39,731 nucleotides of DNA from HGM04593 sp045644465. Lineage in GTDB: Bacteria > Bacteroidota > Bacteroidia > Bacteroidales > Bacteroidaceae. Of the stretch, positions 7,617 through 15,902 are shown piece after piece. The stretch is taken from positions 1 to 39,731 of the forward strand of contig JAZRGV010000021.1 of assembly GCA_045644465.1 (NCBI GenBank), given 5' to 3'. How positions within the stretch are numbered: the first letter of the stretch is position 1; each line of letters begins with the position of its first letter. Position numbers and translations under genes: made by a program. The notes beneath the pieces were generated by a model, which saw only the letters and a list, made by a program, of their open reading frames with translations, was not told the origin of the DNA and searched no databases.

Positions 7617-7660
7617 TAAACAGATAAAAGCATAACCATGGTTATGCTTTTATCTGTTTA
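7617..7660. terminator. 44-bp perfect palindrome, bidirectional terminator
   Basis: A perfect palindrome of 44 bases centred on CCATGG between the convergent manC and TPR genes. It extends into the TPR coding sequence, whose last residues and stop codon are encoded within the right arm. It has A/T-rich outer arms, so the RNA hairpin would end in paired A/U from either side. Confidence 0.8.
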
Positions 7661-9048
7661 ATGAACTCTTTGGCCATGATGTTGCTGTTGTATGGAACAT
7701 TAAATAACTCAAATAATATGCACGACTTGCCTTCCAATGCATTCTCAACGGCCGGTTCAATGTTCTCTTTTTCGCCGGTGCTCCACAGAATATATGCTAT
7801 ATAGGCGTCTATATCAGAGGTGTCGGCATAGAACTCTCTTGTGTAGCGGAATACTCTTTTGGCCAATATAAGGTGATTGTGCTTTACGAGATGTTCGCCC
7901 AACAAGTACAGTTCTTCGCTTGATGTCCATTCCTTTGCTTCAAGGGTGTTCATGTCGTCGAAGGTAAGGTTCTCTTTGTCGCGCAATTCGTATAGGTGTT
8001 TGCTGTTGAGTATCAACTGCTTCATGTTGTCGGGATGCATCAGTATTGCCATTGCCATAGCTTCGTCGGCACGTGCCGTATCGCCCATTTCATCAAGAAT
8101 TATCGCTTTGTTCACTCTGGCGAGCATCATCTCAATGGTGCCCTCCTGTGCTATCTCTGTAACATTGCTGAACAGCTCTTTAGCGATATCTTTCTTGCCT
8201 TCGTTGTAGAACGACAAGGCGGTGTAGAATAGTGGCATTGACGAATCGGGGTATTTGGCTCCAATCAGCTTGAATATCTCTCGTGCCTGATTGTAGTCGC
8301 GCAGATGGTAATAGCAGTAAGCCTGCATCATCTTGGCATACTCAATGTCGTCGTTTATGGTAATCTCGTACTCAAAGCACTCGAGAGCCTTGCCGTAGCG
8401 CTTCACCATGTAATATATGTGCCCGAGCTGCTCCCAATAGAAGGTGTTATATGGCTCGTCGTCAAGTAGCTTGTTATATATGCTTGTCGCTTCGCTTATG
8501 CGTTGCATCTCAATCAGACACTCAGCCTTTACTTCGAGCATGCTTTTCTGTTTGGGGTTGGAGCGTAGCAGGTTTTCGCAGATGAACAGAGCTTCGTGTG
8601 AAAATCCGCAGTCGAGCAATATCTCAAGTGCTTCGTATGCATTGCTGTTGTCGTTCTTTGCATCGCGAAGTATCTCTAATGCGACATCTCTCGCCTGTTT
8701 GAACTCCTTGAGTGCAAGCAATATCTCTGCCTTGAGAAGCCTTGTCTCGTTGTCATCGGTATATCCTAATGACGAGAATAACAGCTTGGCTGCCTCGGCT
8801 TCACCGCGATAGAGTAGTAGTCTTATCTGCATCTTTGTGTATTCCTGTGCTCCCGGATGCAGACGTTTGGTTATGAGAAGTATGTTCTCGGCCTCTTCGG
8901 GCTTCTCTATGGATATGAAATATGAAAAGAGGTCGATAAGTTCATCGACCCCCATGTAGGGTGTTGTGTTCAAGCGGTTCGCCTGTTCGTATCTCTTTAA
9001 AGTGCTACGAAATTCAGGCGAATCGAAATATCCCTTGTCATAGTTCAT
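7642..9048 (-). CDS. Tetratricopeptide repeat protein
   Basis: A 468-residue protein with no signal peptide or membrane segment, made mostly of paired amphipathic helices of TPR type; recognisable units include SEATSIYNKLLDDEPYNTFYWEQLGHIYY and KALECFEYEITINDDIEYAKMMQAYCYY near residues 195-255. It probably forms a cytosolic solenoid that binds other proteins; no enzymatic domain is visible. The start codon is 12 bases after the glnS stop, so the two genes are likely co-transcribed. Its 3' end lies inside the palindrome at 7617-7660. The partner and function are unknown. Confidence 0.85.
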   Translation of the reverse strand: MNYDKGYFDSPEFRSTLKRYEQANRLNTTPYMGVDELIDLFSYFISIEKPEEAENILLITKRLHPGAQEYTKMQIRLLLYRGEAEAAKLLFSSLGYTDDNETRLLKAEILLALKEFKQARDVALEILRDAKNDNSNAYEALEILLDCGFSHEALFICENLLRSNPKQKSMLEVKAECLIEMQRISEATSIYNKLLDDEPYNTFYWEQLGHIYYMVKRYGKALECFEYEITINDDIEYAKMMQAYCYYHLRDYNQAREIFKLIGAKYPDSSMPLFYTALSFYNEGKKDIAKELFSNVTEIAQEGTIEMMLARVNKAIILDEMGDTARADEAMAMAILMHPDNMKQLILNSKHLYELRDKENLTFDDMNTLEAKEWTSSEELYLLGEHLVKHNHLILAKRVFRYTREFYADTSDIDAYIAYILWSTGEKENIEPAVENALEGKSCILFELFNVPYNSNIMAKEFIKQIKA

Positions 9049-9060
9049 ACTTGCTTTTTA

Positions 9061-10803
9061 TTATTTTCCTTTCAGTTTGTTCCAGGTGTCCTTCAAAGAT
9101 ACTGTTCGGTTGAATATCAACTTGTCGGCTGTTGAATCCGGGTCGATGTTGAAGTAACCGATTCTCTGGAACTGCAGGTAGTCGAGTGGCTTGCCGTTTG
9201 CAAGATATTTCTCTACGTAGCAGTTTTCAAGAACCTTCAACGAGTCGGGGTTAATCATCTCCTTCATTGCTGTCAATGCATCGCAGTTCTTTGCTTCGCG
9301 TATCGCAGCCATCTCATCGCGTGGGTTTTCAGCACTCCACAGGCGGTCGTACAAACGTACTTCGGCCTTGAGACAGTGGTTGCAGCTTACCCAGTGGATG
9401 GTGCTCTTTACTTTGCGGTTGGCTTCGGGCTCACCAGTCTTTGTCTGTGGAATGTACTCACATAGAACCTCTGTTATATTGCCGTTCTCGTCTTTGTTGC
9501 ATCCTGTGCAAAGAACGATATATGCATTCTTCAGACGTACCTCGCGGCCCGGTGTCAAACGGAAATAGTTCTTTGGAGCATCTTCCATAAAGTCGTCGCG
9601 CTCAATCCATAGCTCGCGGCTGAACTCAATGGTGTGTGTGCCATCTTCGGGTCTTTCAGGGTTGTTTATTGCGGTCAATTCCTCAACCTTGTCCTCAGGA
9701 TAGTTGGTGATGACGAGCTTTACAGGGTTTATTACGGCCGAAACACGTGTTGCGCGGCTGTTAAGATCCTCGCGTACTGCGCTCTCAAGCAATGCGAAGT
9801 CGTTGAGTGCGTCGTATGTGGTGTATCCAATCTTGTCAACGAAGTTTCTGATTGACTCGGGTGAATAACCGCGACGACGGAATCCGCAAAGTGTTGGCAT
9901 ACGTGGGTCGTCCCAACCGTTTACCAATCCCTCTTTTACAAGAATAAGCAGGTTGCGCTTGCTCATAAGGGTGTAGTTGAGGTTAAGCTTGTTGAACTCG
10001 TACTGGCGTGGACGGTTGTCGTCAAGGTCCTTGCCGTCTTTTACCCAGTCAACGAAAAGGTCGTATAGTGGACGGTGAGGAACAAATTCCAAGGTACACA
10101 ATGAGTGTGTTACACCTTCGAAGTAGTCGCTCTGGCCATGTGCGAAGTCATACATGGGGTATGCTTTGCACTTCTCGCCGGTGCGGTGGTGTGCTGCCTT
10201 TACAACGCGGTAGATGATTGGGTCGCGGAAGTGCATGTTGGGGCTTGCCATGTCAATCTTGGCACGCAACACCATCTTGCCCTCTTCAATCTCACCTGTA
10301 TTCATCTTTTGGAACAGTTCAAGGCTCTCCTCAACAGGGCGGTTGCGGTATGGACTGTCAATACCGGGTTGTGTAGGTGTTCCTTTCTGCTCGGCAATCT
10401 GCTCGGCTGTCTGTTCGTCAATGTATGCCTTGCCCTCTTTGATGAGCTTTATGGCAAAATCCCAAAGTTGGTCAAAGTAATCCGAAGCATAATATACGTT
10501 AGCCCAGTCGAAACCAAGCCATTTGATATCTTCCATTATAGCATCAACATACTCAACGTCTTCCTTTGTGGGGTTGGTGTCGTCGAAACGCAGGTTGCAT
10601 ATACCGTTGTATTTCTGTGCCATACCAAAGTCCATGCATATAGCCTTTGCGTGACCTATGTGCAGGTAACCATTAGGTTCGGGCGGAAAACGGGTCTGTA
10701 CCTTTGCGCCGTTTTTGCCATTCTCAAGGTCATTTACAATAATCTGCTCAATGAAGCTGATGCTCTTCTTCTCGTTCTTTTCGGTTTCGTTAGTTGCGGT
10801 CAT
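9061..10803 (-). CDS. glnS: Glutamine-tRNA ligase
   Basis: A 580-residue class I aminoacyl-tRNA synthetase that charges tRNA-Gln. The ATP-binding HIGH motif is at residues 48-51 (PPEPNGYLHIGHAKA) and the second signature is LMSKRNLL in the middle of the protein, the GlnRS form of KMSKS. RFDDTNP and the PTLCGFRRRGYSPESIRNF segment are typical of GlnRS rather than GluRS. The C-terminal beta-barrel anticodon-binding domain is complete, ending in NRTVSLKDTW. It is the first gene of a likely two-gene operon with the TPR gene. Confidence 0.97.
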   Translation of the reverse strand: MTATNETEKNEKKSISFIEQIIVNDLENGKNGAKVQTRFPPEPNGYLHIGHAKAICMDFGMAQKYNGICNLRFDDTNPTKEDVEYVDAIMEDIKWLGFDWANVYYASDYFDQLWDFAIKLIKEGKAYIDEQTAEQIAEQKGTPTQPGIDSPYRNRPVEESLELFQKMNTGEIEEGKMVLRAKIDMASPNMHFRDPIIYRVVKAAHHRTGEKCKAYPMYDFAHGQSDYFEGVTHSLCTLEFVPHRPLYDLFVDWVKDGKDLDDNRPRQYEFNKLNLNYTLMSKRNLLILVKEGLVNGWDDPRMPTLCGFRRRGYSPESIRNFVDKIGYTTYDALNDFALLESAVREDLNSRATRVSAVINPVKLVITNYPEDKVEELTAINNPERPEDGTHTIEFSRELWIERDDFMEDAPKNYFRLTPGREVRLKNAYIVLCTGCNKDENGNITEVLCEYIPQTKTGEPEANRKVKSTIHWVSCNHCLKAEVRLYDRLWSAENPRDEMAAIREAKNCDALTAMKEMINPDSLKVLENCYVEKYLANGKPLDYLQFQRIGYFNIDPDSTADKLIFNRTVSLKDTWNKLKGK

Positions 10804-10850
10804 CGCTGTATGATGTTTATATTATATTTATATTTTTATTAATTATCTTG

Positions 10851-10858
10851 CGAAATTA
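10851..10858 (-). promoter_or_regulatory. Predicted -7 box for glnS
   Basis: The minus strand reads TAATTTCG followed by C, 47 bases before the glnS start, another TAnnTTCG case. Confidence 0.4.
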
Positions 10859-10912
10859 ACTAATAAATCCGTAAAATCCATAATTTTATCCGATTATTCG
10901 GAATTTTATCTC

Positions 10913-10920
10913 TATCTTCG
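10913..10920 (+). promoter_or_regulatory. Predicted -7 box for the glycosyltransferase gene
   Basis: TATCTTCG followed by C, 24 bases before the ATG at 10945. It implies a short leader of about 18 bases, and supports the ATG at 10945 over the in-frame TTG at 10924. Confidence 0.45.
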
Positions 10921-10944
10921 CTCTTGATACATCATTTATGGTTG

Positions 10945-12012
10945 ATGAAAGCGGCAATAATAATATTGGGTAATTCTTGGGTATGCCCTTATGTAAACAC
11001 CTATAAACGTGCTTTTGATAAGTTGGGGTATGCTTACGATGTCATTCTGTGGGACAGGGATGGCAGCGATGCTGCTGCTCCCATACGATATTGTTCGAAG
11101 GGGCTCAATCTTGCCAATCCTTGGGCAAAAGCAGCTGCTTATGTGGGTTATTCGCGCTTCATCAAAAAGATGGTTCTAAGGAATGGGTACGATAGGCTTG
11201 TGGTCTCAGGCCCCCACCTTGCGATACTGCTCTCATCGTTCCTGCGCAAAAGGTATAAAGGACGATATATCATTGATTATCGCGATATCTCAATTGAACA
11301 AAAACCGCTACTTGCCGGTGTGTATTCCAAGGTTCTCGCCAACAGCTTTTGTAATGTAATTTCTTCGCCGGGGTTTAAAGAATATTTACCTCAGGAGTAC
11401 AATTATCTTATATCTCATAATTTTGATTTTGAAAGGGCTGTAGCAGCTTTGGAGTGTGGTGCTCCGTTGCATAAGAGTTCGTCTGTGCTGAATGTTCTTA
11501 CAATAGGTTCCATTCGTAACTTTAGCTCAAATGTAAAGATTCTTGAGTCTCTTGGAAATAATGAGCATTACCATATGGCATTCGTGGGGCGCGGCGATGC
11601 TTCGGAAAGCTTAAAGGAGCATGCGTTGTCGCGTGGCATCGTTAATGTTGAATTCGCAGGGTTCTACAAAAAAGAGGATGAGGCTTCAATTGTTGAGAAA
11701 TGCGATTTTATAAATATATTTTTCCCTGACGATGTTGAACATTCTACAATAATGTCCAACCGTTTTTATCTTGCGCTCATTCACAAGAAACCCGTTATTG
11801 TTACGGCCGGCTCAACTCAGGCGGCTCTTGTAAAAGAGTATGGTATTGGTGTTGTGGTTGATGATTGTGCCAAGCTTGATGTAGAAATCAAAAATTTTCT
11901 TTCAAAATTCAATTACGCTGCATTCTGTGATAAATGCAACGAGCTACTCTCTATCTTTGTTGAAGAACATCGTTCGCTTGAGTGTGCCATAGCCTCTTTT
12001 GTACAGGCTTAA
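10945..12012 (+). CDS. Glycosyltransferase, GT4-like
   Basis: A 355-residue protein with two Rossmann-like halves, probably of the GT-B fold. Residues near the start (MKAAIIILGNSWVCPYVNTYKRAF) form the first beta-strand and loop. The C-terminal half has the donor-site pattern of GT4-like enzymes: LTIGSIRNFSSNVKILESLG, FVGRGDA, VEFAGFYKKED, and a segment with SNRFYLALIHKKPVIVTAGS that resembles the usual E-x7-E region but lacks an obvious pair of glutamates. It probably transfers a sugar in surface polysaccharide synthesis. No signal or membrane segment is visible. The substrate is unknown. Confidence 0.7.
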   Translation: MKAAIIILGNSWVCPYVNTYKRAFDKLGYAYDVILWDRDGSDAAAPIRYCSKGLNLANPWAKAAAYVGYSRFIKKMVLRNGYDRLVVSGPHLAILLSSFLRKRYKGRYIIDYRDISIEQKPLLAGVYSKVLANSFCNVISSPGFKEYLPQEYNYLISHNFDFERAVAALECGAPLHKSSSVLNVLTIGSIRNFSSNVKILESLGNNEHYHMAFVGRGDASESLKEHALSRGIVNVEFAGFYKKEDEASIVEKCDFINIFFPDDVEHSTIMSNRFYLALIHKKPVIVTAGSTQAALVKEYGIGVVVDDCAKLDVEIKNFLSKFNYAAFCDKCNELLSIFVEEHRSLECAIASFVQA

Positions 12013-12088
12013 ATGTGCTGGAATAGCTCTTTTTCTGTTTATTGTTGTAATAATCGTACAATAACGTCCAAATTCAAGTTTTTTTTCG

Positions 12089-12096
12089 TATCTTCG
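12089..12096 (+). promoter_or_regulatory. Predicted -7 box for fhs
   Basis: TATCTTCG followed by C, 42 bases before the fhs start, the same octamer as upstream of three other transcription units here. Confidence 0.45.
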
Positions 12097-12138
12097 CATT
12101 ATTGTATGAAATTATATTAATTAAAATAATAAATCATT

Positions 12139-13800
12139 ATGAAGAGTGACATTCAGATTGCTCATGAAACAAAACTTGAGCGCATAGAGAACGTGGCGGC
12201 ACAGATTGGTATCGATGCCAACGATCTTGAACATTACGGCAAGTATATTGCAAAGTTGCCTTTGAACCTCATTGGCAAACAAAAGGGTAAACTCATTCTT
12301 GTTACAGCTATTACAGCTACAAAGGCAGGTATTGGTAAGACTACCGTTTCTATAGGTCTTGCATTGGGTCTTAACAAGATTGGTAAAAAGGCTGTTGTTG
12401 CTCTTCGTGAGCCTTCTCTCGGTCCATGCTTCGGTATGAAGGGTGGTGCTGCAGGTGGCGGTTATGCACAGGTGTTGCCAATGGAGAAAATCAATCTTCA
12501 CTTTACAGGTGACTTCCATGCAATAACATCGGCTCACAACATGATTTCGGCATTGCTCGACAACTATCTATATCAGCATGCGAAGGACGGTTTCGGTCTC
12601 AAGGAGATTCTTTGGCGTCGTGTTCTTGACGTTAACGACCGTTCACTCCGTTCAATAATCACAGGTATCGGTCCTGCAACTAACGGCCTTGTAGAGCAGG
12701 CTGGTTTCGATATAACTCCAGCATCGGAGCTTATGGCAATCCTGTGTCTTGCAAGTGACGAGGAGGATTTGCGTCGTCGCATCGAGAATATTATGCTCGG
12801 TTACACTTACGCTGGAGAGCCTTTCACTGTAAAGGACCTTGGTGTGGCAGGTGCTATTATGGTGTTGCTGAAGGATGCTATACAGCCTAACCTTGTACAG
12901 ACAACCGAGAATACTCCTGCAATTATCCATGGCGGTCCTTTTGCAAACATCGCTCATGGCTGTAACTCTCAGCTTGCTACAAAGATGGCTCTTGCACACA
13001 GCGAATATACCATCACGGAGGCTGGTTTCGGTGCCGACCTCGGTGCAGAGAAATTCTATAACATATTGTGCCGTAAGAGCGGTTTGCAGCCCGATGCAAC
13101 AGTTATCGTTGCAACAGCTCAGGGCTTGAAGATGCACGGTGGTGTAGAACTCGACAAAATCAAGGAACCCGATATGGAGGGCTTGCGCAATGGTCTTGCT
13201 AACCTTGACCGTCACGTAGCAAACCTACGTTCATTCGGTCAGTCTGTTATTGTGGTGTTCAACCGATTTGCTACAGATACCGACGAGGAAATGGCACTTC
13301 TACGTCAGCACTGCGAGCAGGAACTTGGCTTGCCATTCGTAATTAACAATGCCTTTGCGCAGGGTGGTGAGGGTGCTGTTGAGATGGCGCAGATTGTTGT
13401 CGATACCATCGAGAACAATCCTTCAAAGCCTTTGCAGTTCACATACAACGACAACGACAGCATAAAGGAAAAAATCGAGAAGGTTGCAAAAAATATCTAC
13501 GGTGCAGCATCTGTTACATTTGCAAAGCCTGCGCTCGACCGCATCAAGCTTGCCGAGAAATATGGTCTTGCATCATGCCCTGTATGTATTGCAAAGACAC
13601 AGTTCTCTTTCAGTGCCGATGCAACACAGTATGGCGCAGTCAAGGGTTTCAACCTGCAGATACGCGATGTAGTGCTTAATGCCGGTGCCGAGATGATTGT
13701 TGCCATTGCTGGTGATATCATCCGCATGCCGGGTTTGCCTAAAGTTCCACAGGCTAACTGCATCGATTTTGTTGATGGTGAGATTGTTGGCTTGAGCTAA
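12139..13800 (+). CDS. fhs: Formate-tetrahydrofolate ligase
   Basis: A 553-residue cytosolic enzyme that joins formate to tetrahydrofolate using ATP, giving 10-formyl-THF for purine and one-carbon metabolism. The P-loop-like motif is TKAGIGKTT (61-69), in place of the more common TPAGEGKTT. The following REPSLGPCFGMKGGAAGGGYAQV stretch, FTGDFHAITSAHN, and the C-terminal SFSADATQYG and AGDIIRMPGLPK segments are strongly conserved family blocks. Length matches the family. It has its own promoter and no tight neighbour. Assignment is firm. Confidence 0.97.
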   Translation: MKSDIQIAHETKLERIENVAAQIGIDANDLEHYGKYIAKLPLNLIGKQKGKLILVTAITATKAGIGKTTVSIGLALGLNKIGKKAVVALREPSLGPCFGMKGGAAGGGYAQVLPMEKINLHFTGDFHAITSAHNMISALLDNYLYQHAKDGFGLKEILWRRVLDVNDRSLRSIITGIGPATNGLVEQAGFDITPASELMAILCLASDEEDLRRRIENIMLGYTYAGEPFTVKDLGVAGAIMVLLKDAIQPNLVQTTENTPAIIHGGPFANIAHGCNSQLATKMALAHSEYTITEAGFGADLGAEKFYNILCRKSGLQPDATVIVATAQGLKMHGGVELDKIKEPDMEGLRNGLANLDRHVANLRSFGQSVIVVFNRFATDTDEEMALLRQHCEQELGLPFVINNAFAQGGEGAVEMAQIVVDTIENNPSKPLQFTYNDNDSIKEKIEKVAKNIYGAASVTFAKPALDRIKLAEKYGLASCPVCIAKTQFSFSADATQYGAVKGFNLQIRDVVLNAGAEMIVAIAGDIIRMPGLPKVPQANCIDFVDGEIVGLS

Positions 13801-13924
13801 CAGTAGAAAAGGCTAAAGAGCGAATTCCGGTGTTGTGCTTGCCCTATAGACACTTTTTGCAAAAAAGTAAATAGCGGTTTATTTGGTATTGCCGGCCTCG
13901 AAGTTCATCTTTTAATCATAATAA

Positions 13925-13953
13925 TTATAGAGTGGTCATTGGCCACTCTATAA
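13925..13953 (+). promoter_or_regulatory. Hairpin directly before rarA
   Basis: A perfect 11-bp stem (TTATAGAGTGG/CCACTCTATAA) with a 7-base loop ends 16 bases before the rarA start. It is not followed by a T-tract, so it is a poor terminator for fhs. It could be an operator or a structure in the rarA leader that affects translation; this is inferred. Confidence 0.5.
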
Positions 13954-13969
13954 CTTAGAATAAAACAGT

Positions 13970-15250
13970 ATGGCACAACCATTGGCAGAACGTTTGCGTC
14001 CCACCTCTTTTGATGGTTATGTGGGGCAACAGCACCTCGTTGGCGAGGGTGCTGTGCTTCGTCGTATGATAGATTCAGGACGCATATTGTCGTTTATCTT
14101 ATGGGGGCCTCCGGGGACCGGAAAAACAACCATAGCCCGAATTATAGCCCAAAAACTGAATCGTCCTTTCTATACCCTTAATGCTGTATCTTCGGGTGTG
14201 AAAGAGGTGCGTGAGGTTATCGATAAGGCAAAGAGCTCGCCTTTGTTTTCCAATGGCGGAACAATACTGTTTATTGATGAGATACACCGTTTCAGCAAAT
14301 CGCAACAGGACTCTTTGCTCAGTGCTGTTGAGTCGGGAACGGTAACGCTCATTGGTGCAACAACGGAAAATCCATCTTTTGAGGTAATACGCCCTTTGTT
14401 GTCACGTTGTCAGCTTTATACTCTCAAATCTCTCGATAAGGAGGACTTGCTTACATTGCTCAACCACGCAATAACAACCGATGCCATTTTGGCCGAACGC
14501 GGTGTGGAGCTGCGTGAGACCGATGCAATGCTTCGCTACAGCGGAGGCGATGCGCGTAAGTTGCTTAATATTCTTGAACTTGTAGTTGAGAGCGATGAGG
14601 CTTCGCCGGTTGTCATCACCGATGAAAAGGTGGTGGGATGTCTGCAACAGAATCCAATTGCCTATGACAAAGACGGCGAGATGCACTACGATATTGTGTC
14701 GGCATTTATAAAATCGATTCGTGGCAGCGACCCCGATGCGGCTCTCTATTGGATGGCGAGAATGATTGAGGGTGGCGAGGACCCTGCTTTCATAGCCCGA
14801 CGCATAGTGATCTCGGCAGCCGAGGATGTTGGTCTTGCTAATCCCAATGCGTTGCTGTTGGCAAATGCGGCATTTGATGCTGTTACAAAGATTGGCTGGC
14901 CCGAGGGACGCATCCCTCTTGCCGAGGCTGTTGTATATCTTGCCACTTCGCCAAAGAGTAACTCTGCCTATATGGGTATCAACAAAGCTTTGCAGACTGT
15001 GCGTGAGACAGGAAACCTGCCTGTGCCTCTGCATCTTCGCAATGCACCTACAAAGCTTATGGCCGACCTTGGCTACTCCGATGGATATAAATATTCCCAC
15101 GACTATCCGGGGCACTTTGTCAAGCAGCAGTATCTGCCCGATGAAGGAAAACACTTCTCTTTCTGGATACCGCAGGATAATCCCGTTGAGGCTAAAAGCA
15201 AATCCTGGATGAACCAATGTTGGGGCGATGAAAAACCATTCAGCAAATAA
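13970..15250 (+). CDS. rarA: Replication-associated recombination protein RarA (MgsA)
   Basis: A 426-residue AAA+ ATPase of the RarA/MgsA/WRNIP1 family that works at stalled replication forks, related to clamp loaders. Walker A is GPPGTGKTT (46-54), Walker B is ILFIDEIHRF (99-108) and sensor 1 lies in IGATTENPSF (128-137). The start LAERLRPTSFDGYVGQQHLVG is the family's usual N-terminus, and the tetramerisation domain with NAPTKLMADLGYSDGYKYSHD and HYPGHF-like segments is complete. It converges on the biotin carrier gene with a terminator between. Assignment is firm. Confidence 0.96.
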   Translation: MAQPLAERLRPTSFDGYVGQQHLVGEGAVLRRMIDSGRILSFILWGPPGTGKTTIARIIAQKLNRPFYTLNAVSSGVKEVREVIDKAKSSPLFSNGGTILFIDEIHRFSKSQQDSLLSAVESGTVTLIGATTENPSFEVIRPLLSRCQLYTLKSLDKEDLLTLLNHAITTDAILAERGVELRETDAMLRYSGGDARKLLNILELVVESDEASPVVITDEKVVGCLQQNPIAYDKDGEMHYDIVSAFIKSIRGSDPDAALYWMARMIEGGEDPAFIARRIVISAAEDVGLANPNALLLANAAFDAVTKIGWPEGRIPLAEAVVYLATSPKSNSAYMGINKALQTVRETGNLPVPLHLRNAPTKLMADLGYSDGYKYSHDYPGHFVKQQYLPDEGKHFSFWIPQDNPVEAKSKSWMNQCWGDEKPFSK

Positions 15251-15286
15251 GAAATAGGGTTTAGCACAAGCTAAACCCTATTTCTT
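15249..15286. terminator. Bidirectional terminator between rarA and the biotin carrier gene
   Basis: A perfect 17-bp stem with loop ACAA (stem core ATAGGGTTTAGC). It overlaps the last bases of the rarA stop codon and ends 22 bases before the stop of the minus-strand gene. A T-rich stretch (TTTCTTGTTTGTTT) follows on the plus strand. Confidence 0.9.
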
Positions 15287-15308
15287 GTTTGTTTGGATAT
15301 CTGTTCAG

Positions 15309-15740
15309 TTATTCCAATACCACCAGCACTGCGCCGTCGGCTACGGTGTCGCCTTTGGCAGCCTGGATGGCTACTACTTTGCCTTCGCGGTCGGCGTTGA
15401 TGTTGTTTTCCATCTTCATGGCTTCGAGAACAACAACGGTGTCGCCTTTCTTTACCATATCGCCGACATTGACCTTTACGTCAATGATTACTCCGGGGAG
15501 TGGAGTCTTTATCGCATAGCCTTGTGCTACGGCTGCAGGTGCTGCCGCTGCAGGTGCGGGTTGTGGAGCAGGTTTTGTTGCCGCAGGCTGAACCTTTACA
15601 ACGGGTTTCTCCTCTTTTGGCTTTTCCCATTCAACCTTGAACTCCTCGCCGTTTACTGTTACATTGGCAGTAGTATCGTTCACTTCGTTTATGCAAACGG
15701 CATATTCGTTGCCGTTGATTTTATATTTGTACTCTTTCAT
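15309..15740 (-). CDS. Biotin carboxyl carrier protein (MmdC-like)
   Basis: A 143-residue carrier subunit. The N-terminal 40 residues form a small domain, residues about 41-72 are a flexible Pro/Ala-rich linker (PAATKPAPQPAPAAAAPAA), and the C-terminal 70 residues are a biotinyl domain with EAMKMEN, the biotinylated lysine being Lys109. It would shuttle carboxyl groups for the methylmalonyl-CoA carboxyltransferase encoded two genes upstream, as in the gamma subunit (MmdC) of methylmalonyl-CoA decarboxylase or the biotin subunit of transcarboxylase. Its start is 4 bases after the stop of the 48-residue gene, so translation may be coupled. No membrane (MmdB) or biotin carboxylase gene follows. 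Confidence 0.9.
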   Translation of the reverse strand: MKEYKYKINGNEYAVCINEVNDTTANVTVNGEEFKVEWEKPKEEKPVVKVQPAATKPAPQPAPAAAAPAAVAQGYAIKTPLPGVIIDVKVNVGDMVKKGDTVVVLEAMKMENNINADREGKVVAIQAAKGDTVADGAVLVVLE

Positions 15741-15744
15741 GGCA

Positions 15745-15891
15745 TTATCTGTTTAGGTTATTCCAATTCTTGTTTACGTAGCTTATTGTCAACACGCCAC
15801 TCTCGTTGTCGTGTACGTTGTTGCCAAAGTGGCTCTCCAAAGCCATTGATATTGCTGCAACAACAGCAGCGTCAATCTTCTTCTCTTCCAT
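15745..15891 (-). CDS. 48-residue small protein, MmdE/OadG C-terminus-like
   Basis: A 48-residue protein starting MEEKKIDAAVVAAISMALES and ending VNKNWNNLNR, fitted between the carboxyltransferase (11-base gap) and the biotin carrier (4-base gap) on the same strand. The D-AAVVAAISMAL helix resembles the conserved C-terminal piece of OadG/MmdD subunits. In Veillonella the epsilon subunit MmdE is a similarly small protein that resembles the C-terminus of MmdD and stabilises methylmalonyl-CoA decarboxylase. No transmembrane helix is present, so it cannot be the membrane anchor itself. The coding call rests on tight operon packing and protein-like content; the MmdE link is by motif and context only. 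Confidence 0.65.
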   Translation of the reverse strand: MEEKKIDAAVVAAISMALESHFGNNVHDNESGVLTISYVNKNWNNLNR

Positions 15892-15902
15892 AATATAATT
15901 GT

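Noticed and set aside
10924..10944. TTG start for the glycosyltransferase at 10924
   Set aside because: The TTG lies at about the predicted transcription start, and the family-like N-terminus begins at the ATG at 10945.
12139..12540. Altered P-loop (AGIGKTT) as sign of an inactive formate-tetrahydrofolate ligase
   Set aside because: All other family blocks are intact, and I recall this variant as common in Bacteroidota homologues, so it is likely normal.
14402..15217. Long antisense frame opposite rarA
   Set aside because: No recognisable domain, and the opposite strand encodes a complete conserved RarA; it is a shadow frame.
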